From the NCBI GenBank assembly GCA_948567375.1, contig OX419756.1:15877001-15941000 (forward strand): a stretch of 64,000 bases of DNA, read 5' to 3'. The position numbers and the translations under genes are program-made. The DNA comes from Lunularia cruciata. Its lineage: Eukaryota > Streptophyta > Marchantiopsida > Lunulariales > Lunulariaceae. Under the pieces are notes generated by a model that worked only from the letters and a program-made list of their open reading frames with translations, was not told the DNA's origin and did no database searches. This document shows positions 1 to 11,058 of this stretch, one piece after another (position 1 is the first letter of the stretch; each line of letters opens with the position of its first letter).

Positions 1-340
1 CCTACAAACCATATCCTCTTGGATTTTCTTCACAAAACCCATTGGCTGTCTCATGACAATCACCGCATCTAAATTGGCATAGCGGAAAGTAGTGACAACA
101 TCCATTTGATCTAAGATAAGACCAAAGTAAGTCACAAGTACACACAATAAGAAAATAGTGGCATACTTAGTAATGGGAGAGTAGACCTCATTGTAATCCA
201 CAACTCTTTCTTGTGTGAAGCCCTTGGCCACCAACCTAGCCTTGTAGATCTTCTTTTCTCTATCAGTGGGGTTATCTTTCAATTTGTAAACCCACTTACT
301 GTCCACTAGTTGTTGATGTTTTGGAAGCTTCACTAACTAC
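1..340 (-). pseudogene. copia-1 reverse transcriptase, N-terminal part (runs off window)
   Basis: Read on the minus strand, this stretch encodes the start of a Ty1/copia reverse transcriptase. Recognisable blocks are KWVYKLKDNP, YKARLVAKGFTQ, DYNEVYSPITK and the end QMDVVTTF...MRQPMGF, in the order found in plant copia pol. The enzyme would copy element RNA into DNA in a cytoplasmic particle. A TAG replaces a codon just upstream (near 345), and the catalytic YVDD block lies beyond the left edge. It follows the integrase in the gag-PR-IN-RT order that defines copia. Degenerate, so annotated as a pseudogene. Confidence 0.85.
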
Positions 341-619
341 CAAGTCTTGTTGTCAATCATTAATTGCAATGATTGCATCTCTCTCTGCATTACAGCATTC
401 CACTTAAGCTTGTCCATCAAAGCTAGAGCCTCATTATATGAAGAAGGTTCCCCCTTCTTCCAAGATCAATGTCATACCATCATCATCATCAAGAGAGATA
501 TTCTCATCTCCTAATTGTGTTGAATAAGCCCATTTGCCAAATCATTTAGGAGCACAAATAAAATTTCCAGATGTCCTCCTTGTTGAGGACTCTACTTGAT
601 CTTCTTATGTTGACAGGTG

Positions 620-1670
620 TCAAGGTTCACCTATCTCCTCACGCCCTTGTAATTCCTCAATTTGGGAAACTTGCTCCTCTATGGGAGTACCTCCTTGTGA
701 CTCATCATGAAAACCATCATAATTAATCTCCCCCTCAACAATATTTAGAGGAGATTTTCCCTTGTTAATATGAGAAGCCAAAGCTTTCTCCTCCTTGGTC
801 GATGATCTAGACTCATTGAACGAAACATCTCTATTGACAATCAATTTGCAAGTGAGGGGATCCCACAACCTATAACCCTTCACACCACTCTGGTAGGCAA
901 GAAAAATACATTTCTTGGAAGTAAGATCTAGCTTGGATCTATTGTCCTTGGGTTTGAGAGGATATGCACTACATCCAAAGACTACTAAATGACTGTATCT
1001 ACAGGCCATCCATGCTTCATCTCAAATGGTGTCATGTAATGAATGGCATTGGAAGGAGAAAGATCTACTAAGTAAGTTGCAGTGTTGATAGCTTCAGCTC
1101 AAAATACATATGATAAATGTGATTTGCTCAATATACTCCTCATCTGCTCCAATAATGTTTGATTGAGCCTCTCAGCAACACCATTCTATTGTGGAGTATA
1201 TATTATAGTGAGAAGGTGAGTTATCCCCTCTTGTTGACATTACACCTCAAATTCTCCAGAAGTGTATTCCCCACCACTATCTGATTGTAGAAATCTCACT
1301 TTCTTACCAGTCTGAGTCTCAACTTGGGTTTCCACTTCTTGAAAGTGACAAAGACCTCAGAATTTTGATGTAGGAAATGAATCCATACAAACCTCAAATA
1401 ATCATCGATGAAAGATACATAATATTGCTTTCCATAATGTGAGGGAGTAGGTGATGGGCCCCACACATCAGTATGTATATAGTTGAGAATTTCTTTGGAA
1501 CTATGAGTTCCAACGCCAAAAGCAGTTTTATGCTGCTTCCCTAGTACACAATGCTCACAAAATTCTAAACTACTAGACCATAGTGTAGAAATAATGCATT
1601 TCTTGCAAAGAATAGACATGCTCTTCTCACTAATGCGACCTAGCCTTGAATGCCACAAGTAGTCAATCAT
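620..1670 (-). pseudogene. copia-1 integrase (broken)
   Basis: The frame opens with the GAG-pre-integrase signature (LWHSRLG, then the zinc-binding CEHCVLGKQH) at about 1670-1530. The integrase core follows: HTDVWGP and FIDDYLRFVWIHFL, then in another frame the SDSGGEY block and NGVAERLNQTLLE, which together carry the D,D,E catalytic residues. The C-terminal part (GCSAYPLKPKDNRSKLD and KGYRLWDPLT) lies at 1009-800. At least two frameshifts split it, so it cannot be translated as one protein. Integrase would insert the cDNA copy into the host chromosome. Confidence 0.85.
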
Positions 1671-2050
1671 ATCATGAGATCTAGTAGCATAAGCTTCTCC
1701 ACAAATAGTGTTTCACTCTAGCACATAAAGATTCTTGTGCCTATTATCCTTCAAGATGACTTTTCTCTTAGCCATGACTCAAAGTACACCATCAACTACT
1801 TCCCATTGATGACCATTTGTGTCTAACATGCCAAGAGATATCAAGTTCTTCCTCATGTCAAGGATATGTTTGACATTTGTCAATGTGCACACAAGACCAT
1901 CAAACATTTGAATCTTAACAGATCCAATGCCTACAATTTGACAAGGGTGATCATTCCCCATCAAAATTGAACCATTTGATATCGAGTAAGAACTAAAGAA
2001 CTCTCTTTTGTAACACATATGGTATGAACAAGCACAATCTAGATACCATT
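1671..2050 (-). pseudogene. copia-1 protease region with altered active site
   Basis: This is the copia aspartic-protease block. WYLDCACSYHM occupies the place where the family has a D-S/T-G triad. MGNDHPCQIVGIGSVKI and LTNVKHILDMRKNLISLGMLD follow, both typical of plant copia proteases. The D-S-G triad reads D-C-A here, so the copy would be catalytically dead even if expressed. It lies between the zinc knuckle and the integrase, as expected for this superfamily. Confidence 0.75.
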
Positions 2051-2096
2051 CATCTCCTCTTTGTTGAAAAGAAGTGCAATGGGCATACCATTTGTG

Positions 2097-2956
2097 TCAT
2101 AGAGCATAATCATCATCAAGTAGGTCATCCTCTTCTTCTTGCTTGTTGTCTTTTTCCATATATGATGAAGAAGGCGCAATTGCTTTGCCATGACAATCTC
2201 TCTTGAGGTGGCTATCTTTGCCACACTTCCAACATAGCATGGTCTTATGGTCTTGGGATCTCCTCCTAGAACAAGATCTAGTTTTAGATCTCTGCTCCAC
2301 ACTATCTGTCTGCATCTAAGTCCTTCCACAATTAACATTCAACACTGTTACTGAAAGAATCAAGGGTTGAGAAGGCAACATCATCTTCTGTTGAAGATCA
2401 TCTCTTTATAGAGCACCCACCACCTCATTGTAGGTGATGGTTTTCCTATCATGATATAATAACACTTGTGACAAGGACTGGTAGGATGTAGGGAGAGAAC
2501 TCAACAAGTGGAGTGCCTTTCTCTCATCACTCAGGTCCTCTCCAAAAATTTTCAAGTCCACAACAAGATCATTGAAGGCATCAATATGATCTTGTATTGT
2601 GGTCCCATTTTCCTTCATCTTGAAGCTCATCAGCTTCAGTGATGCGTAGAGAAAAATTGACAACTCTTTCTAATGGTACTTCTGATGTAGCTTATCAAGA
2701 AGAGTAATGCAGTCCTTGTACTCACCCAACTGCTTTATGACATGTGGCTATAGATGTAAAATCACTGTGTGTATAGCTATCTCCTGCTTGTCATTACAAT
2801 CATCCTCTAACACCAAATTGGTCTTGGGTCTTAGCAATTTCCCAAACCGTTGGCCTTGAGCATACCTTTCACCTGATGCTCCTACAAGAGATAACCAGAG
2901 CGTCCATTGTACTTGGTAATGTCAAATTTGGCTCCTCCAGTCTTCATGATTGCCAT
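2097..2956 (-). pseudogene. copia-1 gag with CCHC zinc knuckle (broken)
   Basis: Gag begins at the ATG at 2956 (MAIMKTGGAKFDITKYNG), which matches plant copia gag starts, but meets a stop after about 24 codons. The UBN2-type capsid segment is readable at 2663-2406 (IQDHIDAFNDLVVDLKIFG, LLSSLPTSYQSLSQVLL). A perfect CX2CX4HX4C knuckle, CWKCGKDSHLKRDC, is at about 2235-2195. Gag would form the particle and bind genomic RNA. Frameshifts separate capsid from knuckle. Confidence 0.85.
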
Positions 2957-3467
2957 CTCCAAACTTGCACCTCAAAGCTTGTTCTCAAACGTGATGCAAT
3001 TCAGTACCTTACAAGGTCTTTCCTAAATTTGTGAAAGTAGCGATAAAGAGACTTGATCAAGAATGGACTCCCTTCTATGTGTAGTTTTTGAAAATAAAGC
3101 TCAACTTATCTTGGAGTCAGTGTGCTTTCAAAGGTCAATTGAAACTAGCAAAACCAAAATGGCTTGATATAGTAACTAGGCAACGTAGAAACTAGCTCAG
3201 CTCTTGTACACTTTACTACAGATTAGGGGAAATGACATCCTTCCCAATCCTATTGGACTGACTTCTGTGAATCTATTTGGTTACATGAATGGTATACAGT
3301 AAACCAGTAGTTCCTGCAGAAGACCTCACCTTTGCACAAAAAAATACCTTTCCACTCAGCTCAGCTCACTTTCAAACTCGCTATAATTCCTACTCCTTAC
3401 TTCTGTTCCAACTTCCACTCTGCAAGCAGTTAAAATTTGGAGATGTTGACCCGCTTCTTCCCTTTGA
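2957..3467. other. copia-1 leader segment, no recognisable feature
   Basis: This stretch lies between the gag start and the gene-like fragment at 3468-4150. It contains no conserved motif that I recognise. By position it is the 3' end of an abnormally long copia leader. Confidence 0.4.
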
Positions 3468-4150
3468 TCAGCACCATGTACGCACCAGCAACAATATTCT
3501 CAGCCTAATTCTTTGCTTCAACTTTTCTGGGCAAATTTGTGGGCAAATTTTTGAGCTTCCCCCCAGCATCCATCCGCAATCCTTTGTGTTTTCAGAGATA
3601 GCTATTGAAAAACCACCTACTGTGGACTTCATGGCTTCTTGTATACCTTGTGCAGATTTTGAAACAACTGAAAAAGTATCTTGCTGTACAGTCTGCACTT
3701 TTGCACCAACACTCTTGAATGACTCTGCGGTTTTGTGCTGCACATTGGAAAAGGCCTTTCCAACCACCTCTAGCAACTGAAAAAAACTCTCTCGACAACC
3801 CTAGACTTCAACTCACCAGCCTTTGCCAAGATATCTTGCATTGGTGTTTGATCCATGAATTTGTTGACTGATGTTTTGGGACCACTGTACTGCCAAGGTA
3901 ATTTGGGTATATTCTCCTTGTCAAGCTCCTTATCAACATGTACCTGAATACCTTGACCTTCCCAATGCTTTCTTGCCTCCTCTAGTACTTTGGCATGTGC
4001 TCTCACCTTCTTTGCTTCTTCTTCTGCCCAAACTCTGGCTGACTACAATGCTCTCTTCTCCACCTCAAATTCTATCTTCACTTCATTAAGTGCTTTATTC
4101 TCTTCTTTTGCTTCTCTTCAGAGAACTTCAAGCCTATTCTTCTTGATTCT
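3468..4150 (-). pseudogene. Host-gene-like fragment, coiled coil resembling plant SLH-domain proteins
   Basis: The minus strand reads as an alanine/glutamate-rich helical protein: IEFEVEKRAL, stop, SARVWAEEEAKKVRAHAK, VLEEARKHWEGQGIQVHVD. After a one-base frameshift near 3775 it continues as LLEVVGKAFSNVQHKTAES to GFSIAISENTKDC. From memory this resembles the C-terminal coiled-coil part of plant plastid proteins with S-layer-homology domains (Arabidopsis At5g23890/At5g52410 type), which carry a similar AWAEDEAKRAREQ...ARKRWEKQGI...VVD block. That identification needs a search. One internal stop and one frameshift make it a pseudogene. It lies sense to copia-1 between the copia PBS and gag, which suggests capture by the element. 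Confidence 0.45.
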
Positions 4151-4790
4151 TCACTTTTTTCTTCTCTTTTCAATCCTCCCCTCTTTCACCAAAATTCCCC
4201 TCAGAAATCCTTTTCTCTCCTTTGAATCCTGTCCCAGTCTCCTATCTTCATTGTTCTCTTTGCTTTTCTTGCCTTGTTGCTTCCTTGATCTTGGCTAAAA
4301 CCCCCTGTCTTCTTGTTTTTGCTTTCTCTCTATTTTTCCCCCAATTCTCCTTTGTTTTCTCCTTTGAAACTTGAACTCTGCCAAAAAAGTCCTCAAAACC
4401 CTCTCAATAATTCTCTCCCTTCCAAACTCAAAACCCTTTGATACTTATTTGTCACTCCAGAAGATTCCTGCACTCTCTTCAATCTTTTTCTATCAATCCT
4501 TTCACTGCTACTTCCCAAGGAGCATTCCTGTGTATATCTTCATTGTCATCTCCTTTTCTTCTTGAACCCTTCACTATTTCTGTCCAAAGGATTCTTCACT
4601 GCCACCACCTTTTGATCATTCCTACCAATCCTACTGCTACTTTCCACTTCATTGCTCTTTTCTTGTCCTCCTTTCTCTTGCTGATCTTTGATTCCTCTCA
4701 AACCCCCTACATGTTTTTTGTCCTCTCTCTTTGCTGCTCTATTCTTCCATTTTCCTTCTCATTCCTTAAACTCTCACAAGTCACGCGCCT
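4151..4790 (-). other. Pyrimidine-rich tract (purine-rich on minus strand)
   Basis: About 640 bases are strongly C/T-biased on the plus strand. Plus-strand open frames here are Ser/Leu/Phe-rich low complexity and look non-coding. On the minus strand the tract is lysine/glutamate-rich with several stops, so it could be an upstream, more decayed part of the coiled-coil fragment at 3468-4150. I see no domain in it. Confidence 0.4.
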
Positions 4791-5149
4791 CTTCATAGCC
4801 AAAATTCCAGTCAAAGAACAGACAGAGCCAACTAGTCAAGGAGCAAGAGATGAGAAAAGGAAACCAGATTTTACTTCACTTGACCAGTTGATAGATTGAT
4901 GGACCGATTGTGGAGAATCTTACAACATTGCACATTGTGAACCAATTTGCTATGGTACCAATTGCAAATCTTCACAGCCAAAATTCAGGTCAAAGAATAG
5001 ACAGAGCCAACTAATCAAGGAGTAGGAGATGAGAGAAGAAAACTGGACTTTACTTCACTTGACCAGTTGATAGATCGATGGACTAATCATGGAGAATCTT
5101 ACAACATTGCACATTGTCAATAGATTCATTGTGATACCAATTGCAAATC
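4791..5149. repeat. 179-bp tandem duplication including the copia-1 PBS
   Basis: Two adjacent copies, 4791-4970 and 4970-5149, share the blocks TCAAAGAA.AGACAGAGCCAA, TTTACTTCACTTGACCAG, GAGAATCTTACAACATTGC and ACCAATTGCAAATC, with a spacing of 179 bases between equivalent positions. Each copy ends at the LTR/PBS boundary, so the primer-binding site exists twice (TGGTATCA near 5132, TGGTACCA near 4954, minus strand). Confidence 0.85.
5132..5139 (-). promoter_or_regulatory. copia-1 primer-binding site (tRNA-iMet type)
   Basis: On the minus strand TGGTATCA follows the LTR end ...GATTTGCA after a two-base spacer. TGGTATCA is the start of the initiator-Met tRNA complement used by most plant copia elements. 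The match stops after eight bases. Confidence 0.6.
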
Positions 5150-5881
5150 CAATTCAATAATACATAGGTTAAGCATTCACCATGGCCTACACAAGAAGAT
5201 ATGTGGGTCACCTCATTGAGGCTACTCCACGGGAACACGCAAAAATCCCATTTTTGATCATCCAAGTAATGTGTCACCAAGAGCTCCTACTAGCCCCGCA
5301 CATAGAGTAGTCCAGCCCTAGACTTACTGTCACAATCAAGCTAACTTGAGTTAACTCCTAACGGAATGAGGGAACCCTAAATGCCTAGCATGAGCTTGGG
5401 CTTTGCTATTTATGAAGAACATACATGGCTTTTGAGAAGTTTCTTAAAAATTAATTTTTTTGAATGCAAGCCAAGCTAACCAAGAAGCTTCTCAAGAAGC
5501 TTCCTTCTAGAAGCTACCTACTTGGCATGCAAGCTAAGCTAGTCGAGCAGCTTCCCAAGAAGCTTCCTTTTGGAAGTTTCATACTTCTCCATACACTTTT
5601 TCTAGAAGTTGCCTACTTGGCATGCAAGCTAAGCTAGTCAAGCAGTTTCCCAAAAAACTTCCTTTAGAAGTTGCCTACTTGACATGCAAAACTAGCTAGA
5701 AGCTTCTCAAGAAGCTTTCTCCTAAAATTCAGCACTTGGTATGCATATATTACTCTATACTTGGAAAGTACCAAGTAGCTTCCAAGATGCTTCTAAAATA
5801 TTTCATAATTCTTGGCTAATTTGGCCTATTTGCTACTTTGTTAGTCTTGACTAACTTGTTTGTAAATTCCATATTCTTACA
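5142..5881 (-). repeat. copia-1 5' LTR (about 740 bp)
   Basis: On the minus strand the proposed LTR begins TGTAAGAATATGG at 5881 and ends GGATTTGCA at 5142, giving TGyAA...TTrCA termini directly before the PBS. Its first half contains an internally repeated segment (see 5462-5740). The copia-1 3' LTR lies outside the window, so the two ends cannot be confirmed by LTR-LTR comparison. The outer boundary is inferred from the terminal motif only. Confidence 0.55.
5462..5740. repeat. Degenerate 60-95 bp tandem repeat inside copia-1 LTR
   Basis: Four imperfect units start near 5462, 5525, 5620 and 5682. Each has the form CATGCAAGCTAAGCTAGTC, then AGCAGCTTCCCAAGAAGCTTCC, then TAGAAGTTGCCTACTTGG. 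AAGCTTC palindromes recur throughout. A related copy in the opposite orientation is visible near 50440-50650. Confidence 0.75.
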
Positions 5882-6689
5882 TTGTATTATACCTTTAACT
5901 TGATATGTAGTGGTAGATGATAAGCTACATGGCTCAAGTGGCCATACCAAATGGCCTGCACCTACTTAGGATTAGGTTTAGGGTTAGAGAAGTAGAGAAG
6001 ATGTGGTAAGCACTGAGCGGCTTAGATGTAATTGGAGGATTTCTAGTACATTATTGCCATTAGATTTCTTTTAGTGGCTATGTAAGATTGTATATGGGGC
6101 TTAGACCCAATATTCATAGGGTTTTTTTGGTGCATCTTTTCATTGTAATAAACAAATTTTATACCATCAAGATTGTCAAGTTGGTGTATGTGTATTAGTC
6201 TGCACTTTGAATGAGTGATTGTATGATGGATTGAGTGGGAGTGATGAATCTTGATGGATGAGAAAAAGCACTTGAGTGAGGGAAGTCATTTGAGTGGAAC
6301 TAGAGTGTGCAACTCTATGAACTCTAAAAAGGTCAAGAATAGTACAAAGATAGATTGCCACACTCCTGGAGGATCATAAAGTAACACCAACCTGTAAGAT
6401 TCAATAGCATAGTCATTCAAGACTCTTGTGATGTCATGACTTCTTGGAAGTGTCGAATACTATGTCAGAATTGTAGTTCTCAAAGTGATTGGATCCTTGG
6501 GAGATCTTACTTTCTCTTAGTTTGTGCATTCTAAGACACTATTTGTTGGACACCTTAACACTATCAAGTTTTTACAACCTAAACATCATGATGTGAGTGA
6601 AAATCATAGTGTTATGATTGCTTCAACAATATTTGTCAAGAATTTGGCCAATCAAAAGGGAAGGTACAAAAATTCTGAGGTGAAGTGAT
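5882..6689. other. Unassigned repeat-derived DNA
   Basis: No gene can be supported here. A short telomere-like stretch (TTAGGATTAGGTTTAGGG, near 5968-5988) is too short to be an interstitial telomere. The segment around 6060-6175 (a CATAGGGTTTTTTTGGTGCA block, then an AATAAA at about 6149) looks like an LTR or transcript 3' end but cannot be assigned. Confidence 0.3.
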
Positions 6690-6960
6690 CTTTGTTAGAA
6701 ATGAACTATCACAATCAAGAATCCTTTGGATTAAATCTATCATGATCGTGATTATTGGTGATTCTCTCTTTTATAGTGCACCAGAGGTGGTAACTCTACC
6801 CTCTTCTGGGTATGGTTTCTACCCAAGATGTCAAATAGGCAAGAATAGACAACTTATGACATTGTGGAAATTTATCTTCATTTCTAATAATTTCCAACCT
6901 GTATCCTTGAGTGAAAAAATTGTTCTTACCAATTATACTGTAGGAAGTTGACACTTAGTC
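6690..6960 (+). repeat. Possible diverged family-1-type LTR 3' end
   Basis: CTCTTCTGGGTATGGTTTCTACCC (6810-6833) and the later CCAACCTGTATCCTTGAGTG block (near 6896) occur in the same order and spacing as in the 3' ends of the family-1 LTRs at 29200-29369, 34650-34813 and 49130-49294. A terminal TG...CA and a PBS are not recognisable. It is probably an old, eroded relative. Confidence 0.4.
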
Positions 6961-9019
6961 ACCACAACTCTCTCCACATCTTTGGCATTGAGATTACCAC
7001 TAGATAGTTTGTTTGATCTCCAATATCTCTATCACATAAGCCTTTTTCAACTCTTGTAGTTTGCAACACCCCATCCTCCAAGAACAAAAACTATGGTGCA
7101 AATACTTGATCTTTTTCTTGTGTAAAATCTAAAGAAAAATCAATTTGGATTCTTCATCTAATAAGATAAAGTGAAAATATTATTAACCCTCATAACTTAT
7201 CTACCTTAAGCTATCCAAAGTAATTGCTTAATTACAAGATTTAAAATTAAAGCCTATTCAATGTCTCTAATCTCTTAATAAAGATCATCTTGGATTTGAC
7301 TAAGTACCAAGTCTTTGTTCAGGGCTTTGACTAAGTACCATATCAAATTTTTTCAGGGCTTTATAACTCTACCTTAGTTAGCTTCTTAAATGACCATCGA
7401 GCCTTATAGTAGTTACAACGTAAGACAACTAACTCCAATCTTGCATGAGAACCTATTGCTTGAAGAATTACCTAAGTGTCCCTTGGGTTTGGGTAGATCT
7501 TCCTCCTCCAAAGAAATTCCAAGAATTCCATATGTCTTGCAATCTTGCAAGACATATCAACCTTGCACCTTTTGAAGGCATAGTTTCCTCCTACTTCATC
7601 TGCCAAACATTCCGTTATGGTTTTGGCTCTTAATCTTTATATGTCTACCTCCTTTGCAAAATAGGGGTAATGTGTACGAGGCGAATCCCCTTTCTTCCTT
7701 GGTTTCCTTTTCTAGACACTTTGATGTAGAGCTTGTGTAGACCCTTAAACCCTAAGTAAGGTTAATTACTCCTGCTAAGATATCTTATAAGCACCTTTAA
7801 AGCTAAGACTAGCTTTGCAACCTCTCTTCAAACACAAAATGTGGTTATACGAGTCTAAGAATGCGTTCATAATTGTCATGAACTGTAAAATGATCAAGAT
7901 TAACGGTTTGATAAATTGCAATTTTGAGGTTTGCTCGAAGTTGTCATACATAGGGATATCTTAATGATCGAAATAAAATTTTATTTTTTATTTTTTTATA
8001 AAAAAAGAAAACATAATACTTAAAATTTTTTATTCACACTACAGTTAAATTACACACAAAATTATATATATATACAAAAGGAGAATTCTGAGGTTCTGTC
8101 TTACAAGAGTTATCTGTTACATTTAGGTTTGTGGTTTTATTCCAACCAACAACATATAACTGTTTTTTCTTGGTCATATTCATGGCACATGTCATGAGAT
8201 ATCCTTCTCCAACTTGCACTTATTGAGATTGAACTCTACTTACGGTTTCGCGTTTGAAGTTTGAAGGCTGTATTAGGGCTGTATTCATTATTCTTAGACA
8301 TTGCACATCCCTTCATTTAGCAGGCTTTATTTCCAAAATCTGTTCTTTGACAGAAAAAATGCAGAAACGCAGAAAATGGTAATATCAAAAGGATGGAAAT
8401 TTTAGCCAGGGATAACCGGTGTTCGTTTCTCACAAACAGCCATAATACTGTTAAGAATAATATATACAAAGCTAAACCTAGGATGGCCTCCACGTTAATT
8501 TAGACTAACGTTGAGTTTTAAAGTTATTAGGTATTTATATAAAACACATGCAAGAAATTTTTTTCTGTGAATCCATAATTGAAAAAGGAAAAAAAGGTCA
8601 AGAAATAAATTTCTTCAAACCGAAATGAATACTAGGATGAAACTGTAACAATAAAGTTATTAAAAAGAGATTAAAATAAGAGAGAATTGAGAAAAATCTT
8701 TTTTTCAATATAATAGTGGTGAATTGCGATAACCTATTAAAGTATGTCAATACAGTCTAATATAACTTGAATTTCCATATTAAAGTAGATGTACCTTTCA
8801 TAGCATAGAGTAATTACGCGGGTGACTTCCACTAGAATTTACATATCTTTTTTAATTTGAGCAGATTATTCAGGGTACTTTTCCGGATGAAAGGTGGGTG
8901 CTGTAAAACAGAAAATATGTCCTATGGGAAAGGAGCTTGACCGTGCAACCTTGTTTTTTCCCGACGAAAGACCAGATAAATCAACTTAGATTTATAATGG
9001 AACACAGAAAATTACCTTG
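6961..9019. other. AT-rich intergenic DNA, no supported gene
   Basis: I looked for conserved domains, splice-bounded exons and repeats. Only one small minus-strand open frame (8034-8219, VQVGEGYLMTCAMNMTKKK...) has a protein-like composition; I do not recognise it and cannot extend it with further exons. The rest is AT-rich, with homopolymer runs near 7980-8010. Confidence 0.4.
8034..8219 (-). other. Possible exon of unknown protein
   Basis: A 61-codon open frame, VQVGEGYLMTCAMNMTKKKQ... ending at a TAA, sits in otherwise stop-rich AT-rich DNA. It could be the last exon of an unrecognised minus-strand gene or chance. The stop immediately upstream of VQVGEG argues against extension in the same frame. 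No domain can be named. Confidence 0.2.
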
Positions 9020-9225
9020 CATGACTTGATGGTTGCAAACTCCTTTAGCAGAGTGGAGACAATGGAACAAGCTCCCGCTCTTACAAGCGAGAGCACTTCG
9101 TTAATTTGAATAGATTAAACACTTTATTTAATGTTTAATGGTGCACACCTCCCATGACTTGGTAGTTGCAAACCCAGACGAGTAGAGACAATGGCACAGG
9201 CAGCCATACAAGCGACAGTAACAAT
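9020..9225. repeat. Imperfect direct duplication, period about 133 bp
   Basis: CATGACTTGATGGTTGCAAAC (9020) recurs as CATGACTTGGTAGTTGCAAAC (9153). Each is followed by a GAGACAATGG.ACA block (9055 and 9186) and a CTTACAAGCGA/CATACAAGCGA block. The intervening 45 bp are AT-rich and unrelated. Confidence 0.65.
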
Positions 9226-9412
9226 GACCATTACCTCTTTGTGCAAACTTGACTTTTGTCCTTTTGGAAGTTGAGATTTGTATGTGTCTTCATCACTACT
9301 CTGATGGTTTCTTCAAAGGTGCAACACAAGATTCCTTGCAGGTGATGGTTATCTCTCAAGCCATTTTCACCTCCTACTCTAGGCAGTGCCACTCTGTCAC
9401 GTTTTAATGCTC

Positions 9413-9516
9413 TTAGGCCTTGAGACTTCATAGACAAGACCTAAACACAACTAGAGTCCTCCCTCCCCACTTGCCAAACATATTCTTAGGCTTTGAGACT
9501 TCATAGACAAGGCCCA
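9413..9516. repeat. Direct duplication, period about 74 bp
   Basis: The stretch CTTAGGCCTTGAGACTTCAT plus AGACAAGACC near 9413 is repeated with one or two changes near 9487. A CT-rich CTCCCTCCCCACTTGCCAAA block follows the first copy and a similar one follows the second. Confidence 0.6.
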
Positions 9517-11058
9517 ACTCCCTCTCCACTTACCAAATATACAATTGGAGGACTTTTACTACACCGTTCAACATTAGACTACTTTCGTCTTTCTTTTGGA
9601 GGCATAGACCGTAGACCATAGACCGCTAGTTTGCATTTTCCTCTTTGCTCGGTTTTAGGTCGCTCTCCTGCTTGTTCTGTATTATTTTGGCTTCTTGGGA
9701 CCGCTGGAACTCGCGTTCTCTATCTATTGCACTTGTTGGTGCTTTGTCTCCTTTTCTTTCTCCTGTGTAGTTTTATATCATCTTCGTTTCACATTTTTTT
9801 TTCTCCAAAAAGGACGAGTGGGGTAGCTCATATTGTGTCTAGATGTCCTCCCGCATGGATACATAGGTTGTCTCTTTTGTCTCTCCCTTGTACGGCCTTT
9901 ATGGGTCTTCACATTCATGTGGTCGCCTTTTCTCCCGCATGGAAACATAGGTTGACTTCCTAACAGGTATGCCCGAAAGAGCAAGTTACCATGTGATAAT
10001 TGGGCGTATGGTGTTCATCGTTGATAACGTGTCACAAAAGTATTTTGCAGGATAACCTAAACTAGCTGAGCTTGCCTGGTCACAGGTTTACGAATGTGTT
10101 AAACGCTCCATATGGAACTAGGGTCTTATCCTCCCTTCTTCGAAATTGCCATGCTGTCTGCTAGCAAATGGATGAAGATGGAGATGTTGGAGCAAAATGA
10201 ATTCACAGTAAAGTTTTCTTATTGTACATTATTTTCAGCAGGGATTGTGGATAACATGCGATTGAATCCTTTGACTTTTGGAGTTCCTCATTTTAATGAT
10301 AGGGAAAATTCTATATAAATAGATGGTGACATAATGATTAATAATTTTTTATTAAATTAATATTATTAAATTAAATTATACAAATTACTTTAAAATGTAA
10401 ATTTATGTTTCAAATTTGAAATTTTTTCTCTTCAATCAAGTGATTGAATCTCAATTCAAATTTACCAACCGAGGTTATTGAGGATCAACTTTCTCATGAT
10501 TAAAATATTATTTTGGCTTTGATTATTAAAATGATATATTATTCTAAAATTTTTAAATTATTTTATATAAAAATTAAATCATAATTTATAAGGAGAACAG
10601 AATTTTTTAATTTAATTAGTGTAATACCTGAGTTATTCCTCAATATCATTTTTGATGTTAACCAGATTATCCAGAATATCCATCAAATTTTATTTATTTT
10701 ATTACATTAAATTATTCTCCTCATCATTATCTTATTTAGATTATTGTTAGAAAATTAATCTTTTTATTTCCACATTTGGTATGCAAGTTTGTGCATTTGG
10801 TTTGTTAGTATGAACATCTAAGTGCAAGGTTAGATATTTGAAGTTTTAAGTTTTCAACATTTTGACCATTTTGAACATTTTACATTACAACATTAGATAT
10901 TTAAGTTTTCAAATTTTGACTTGAATAATTTTATTTTTAGTTCATACATATATACCCTCCAACTTAACTCAACTCTTTCAAATATATAACTAAACAAGTA
11001 TAACCTTACACCATTTCAAATAACTTACATTTTCATGTATAAATGGACTTTATTAATA
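9517..11058. other. Intergenic DNA, no supported gene
   Basis: This region holds a short direct repeat (CTCCCGCATGGATACATAGG near 9848 and CTCCCGCATGGAAACATAGG near 9932) and very AT-rich DNA from 10320 to 11050. The 68-codon open frame at 10112-10318 (MELGSYPPFFEIAML...) has no domain that I recognise and is not annotated as a gene. Confidence 0.4.

Noticed and set aside
3871-4899. Several plus-strand Ser/Phe/Leu-rich frames
   Set aside because: Low-complexity translations of a pyrimidine-rich tract. The minus strand carries the recognisable sequence.
5968-5988. Telomere-like TTAGGATTAGGTTTAGGGTTAG
   Set aside because: Only about three degenerate units; expected by chance in a window this size and inside repeat DNA.
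10112-10318. 68-codon open frame MELGSYPPFFEIAML...
   Set aside because: No recognisable domain, no splice context and length compatible with chance.
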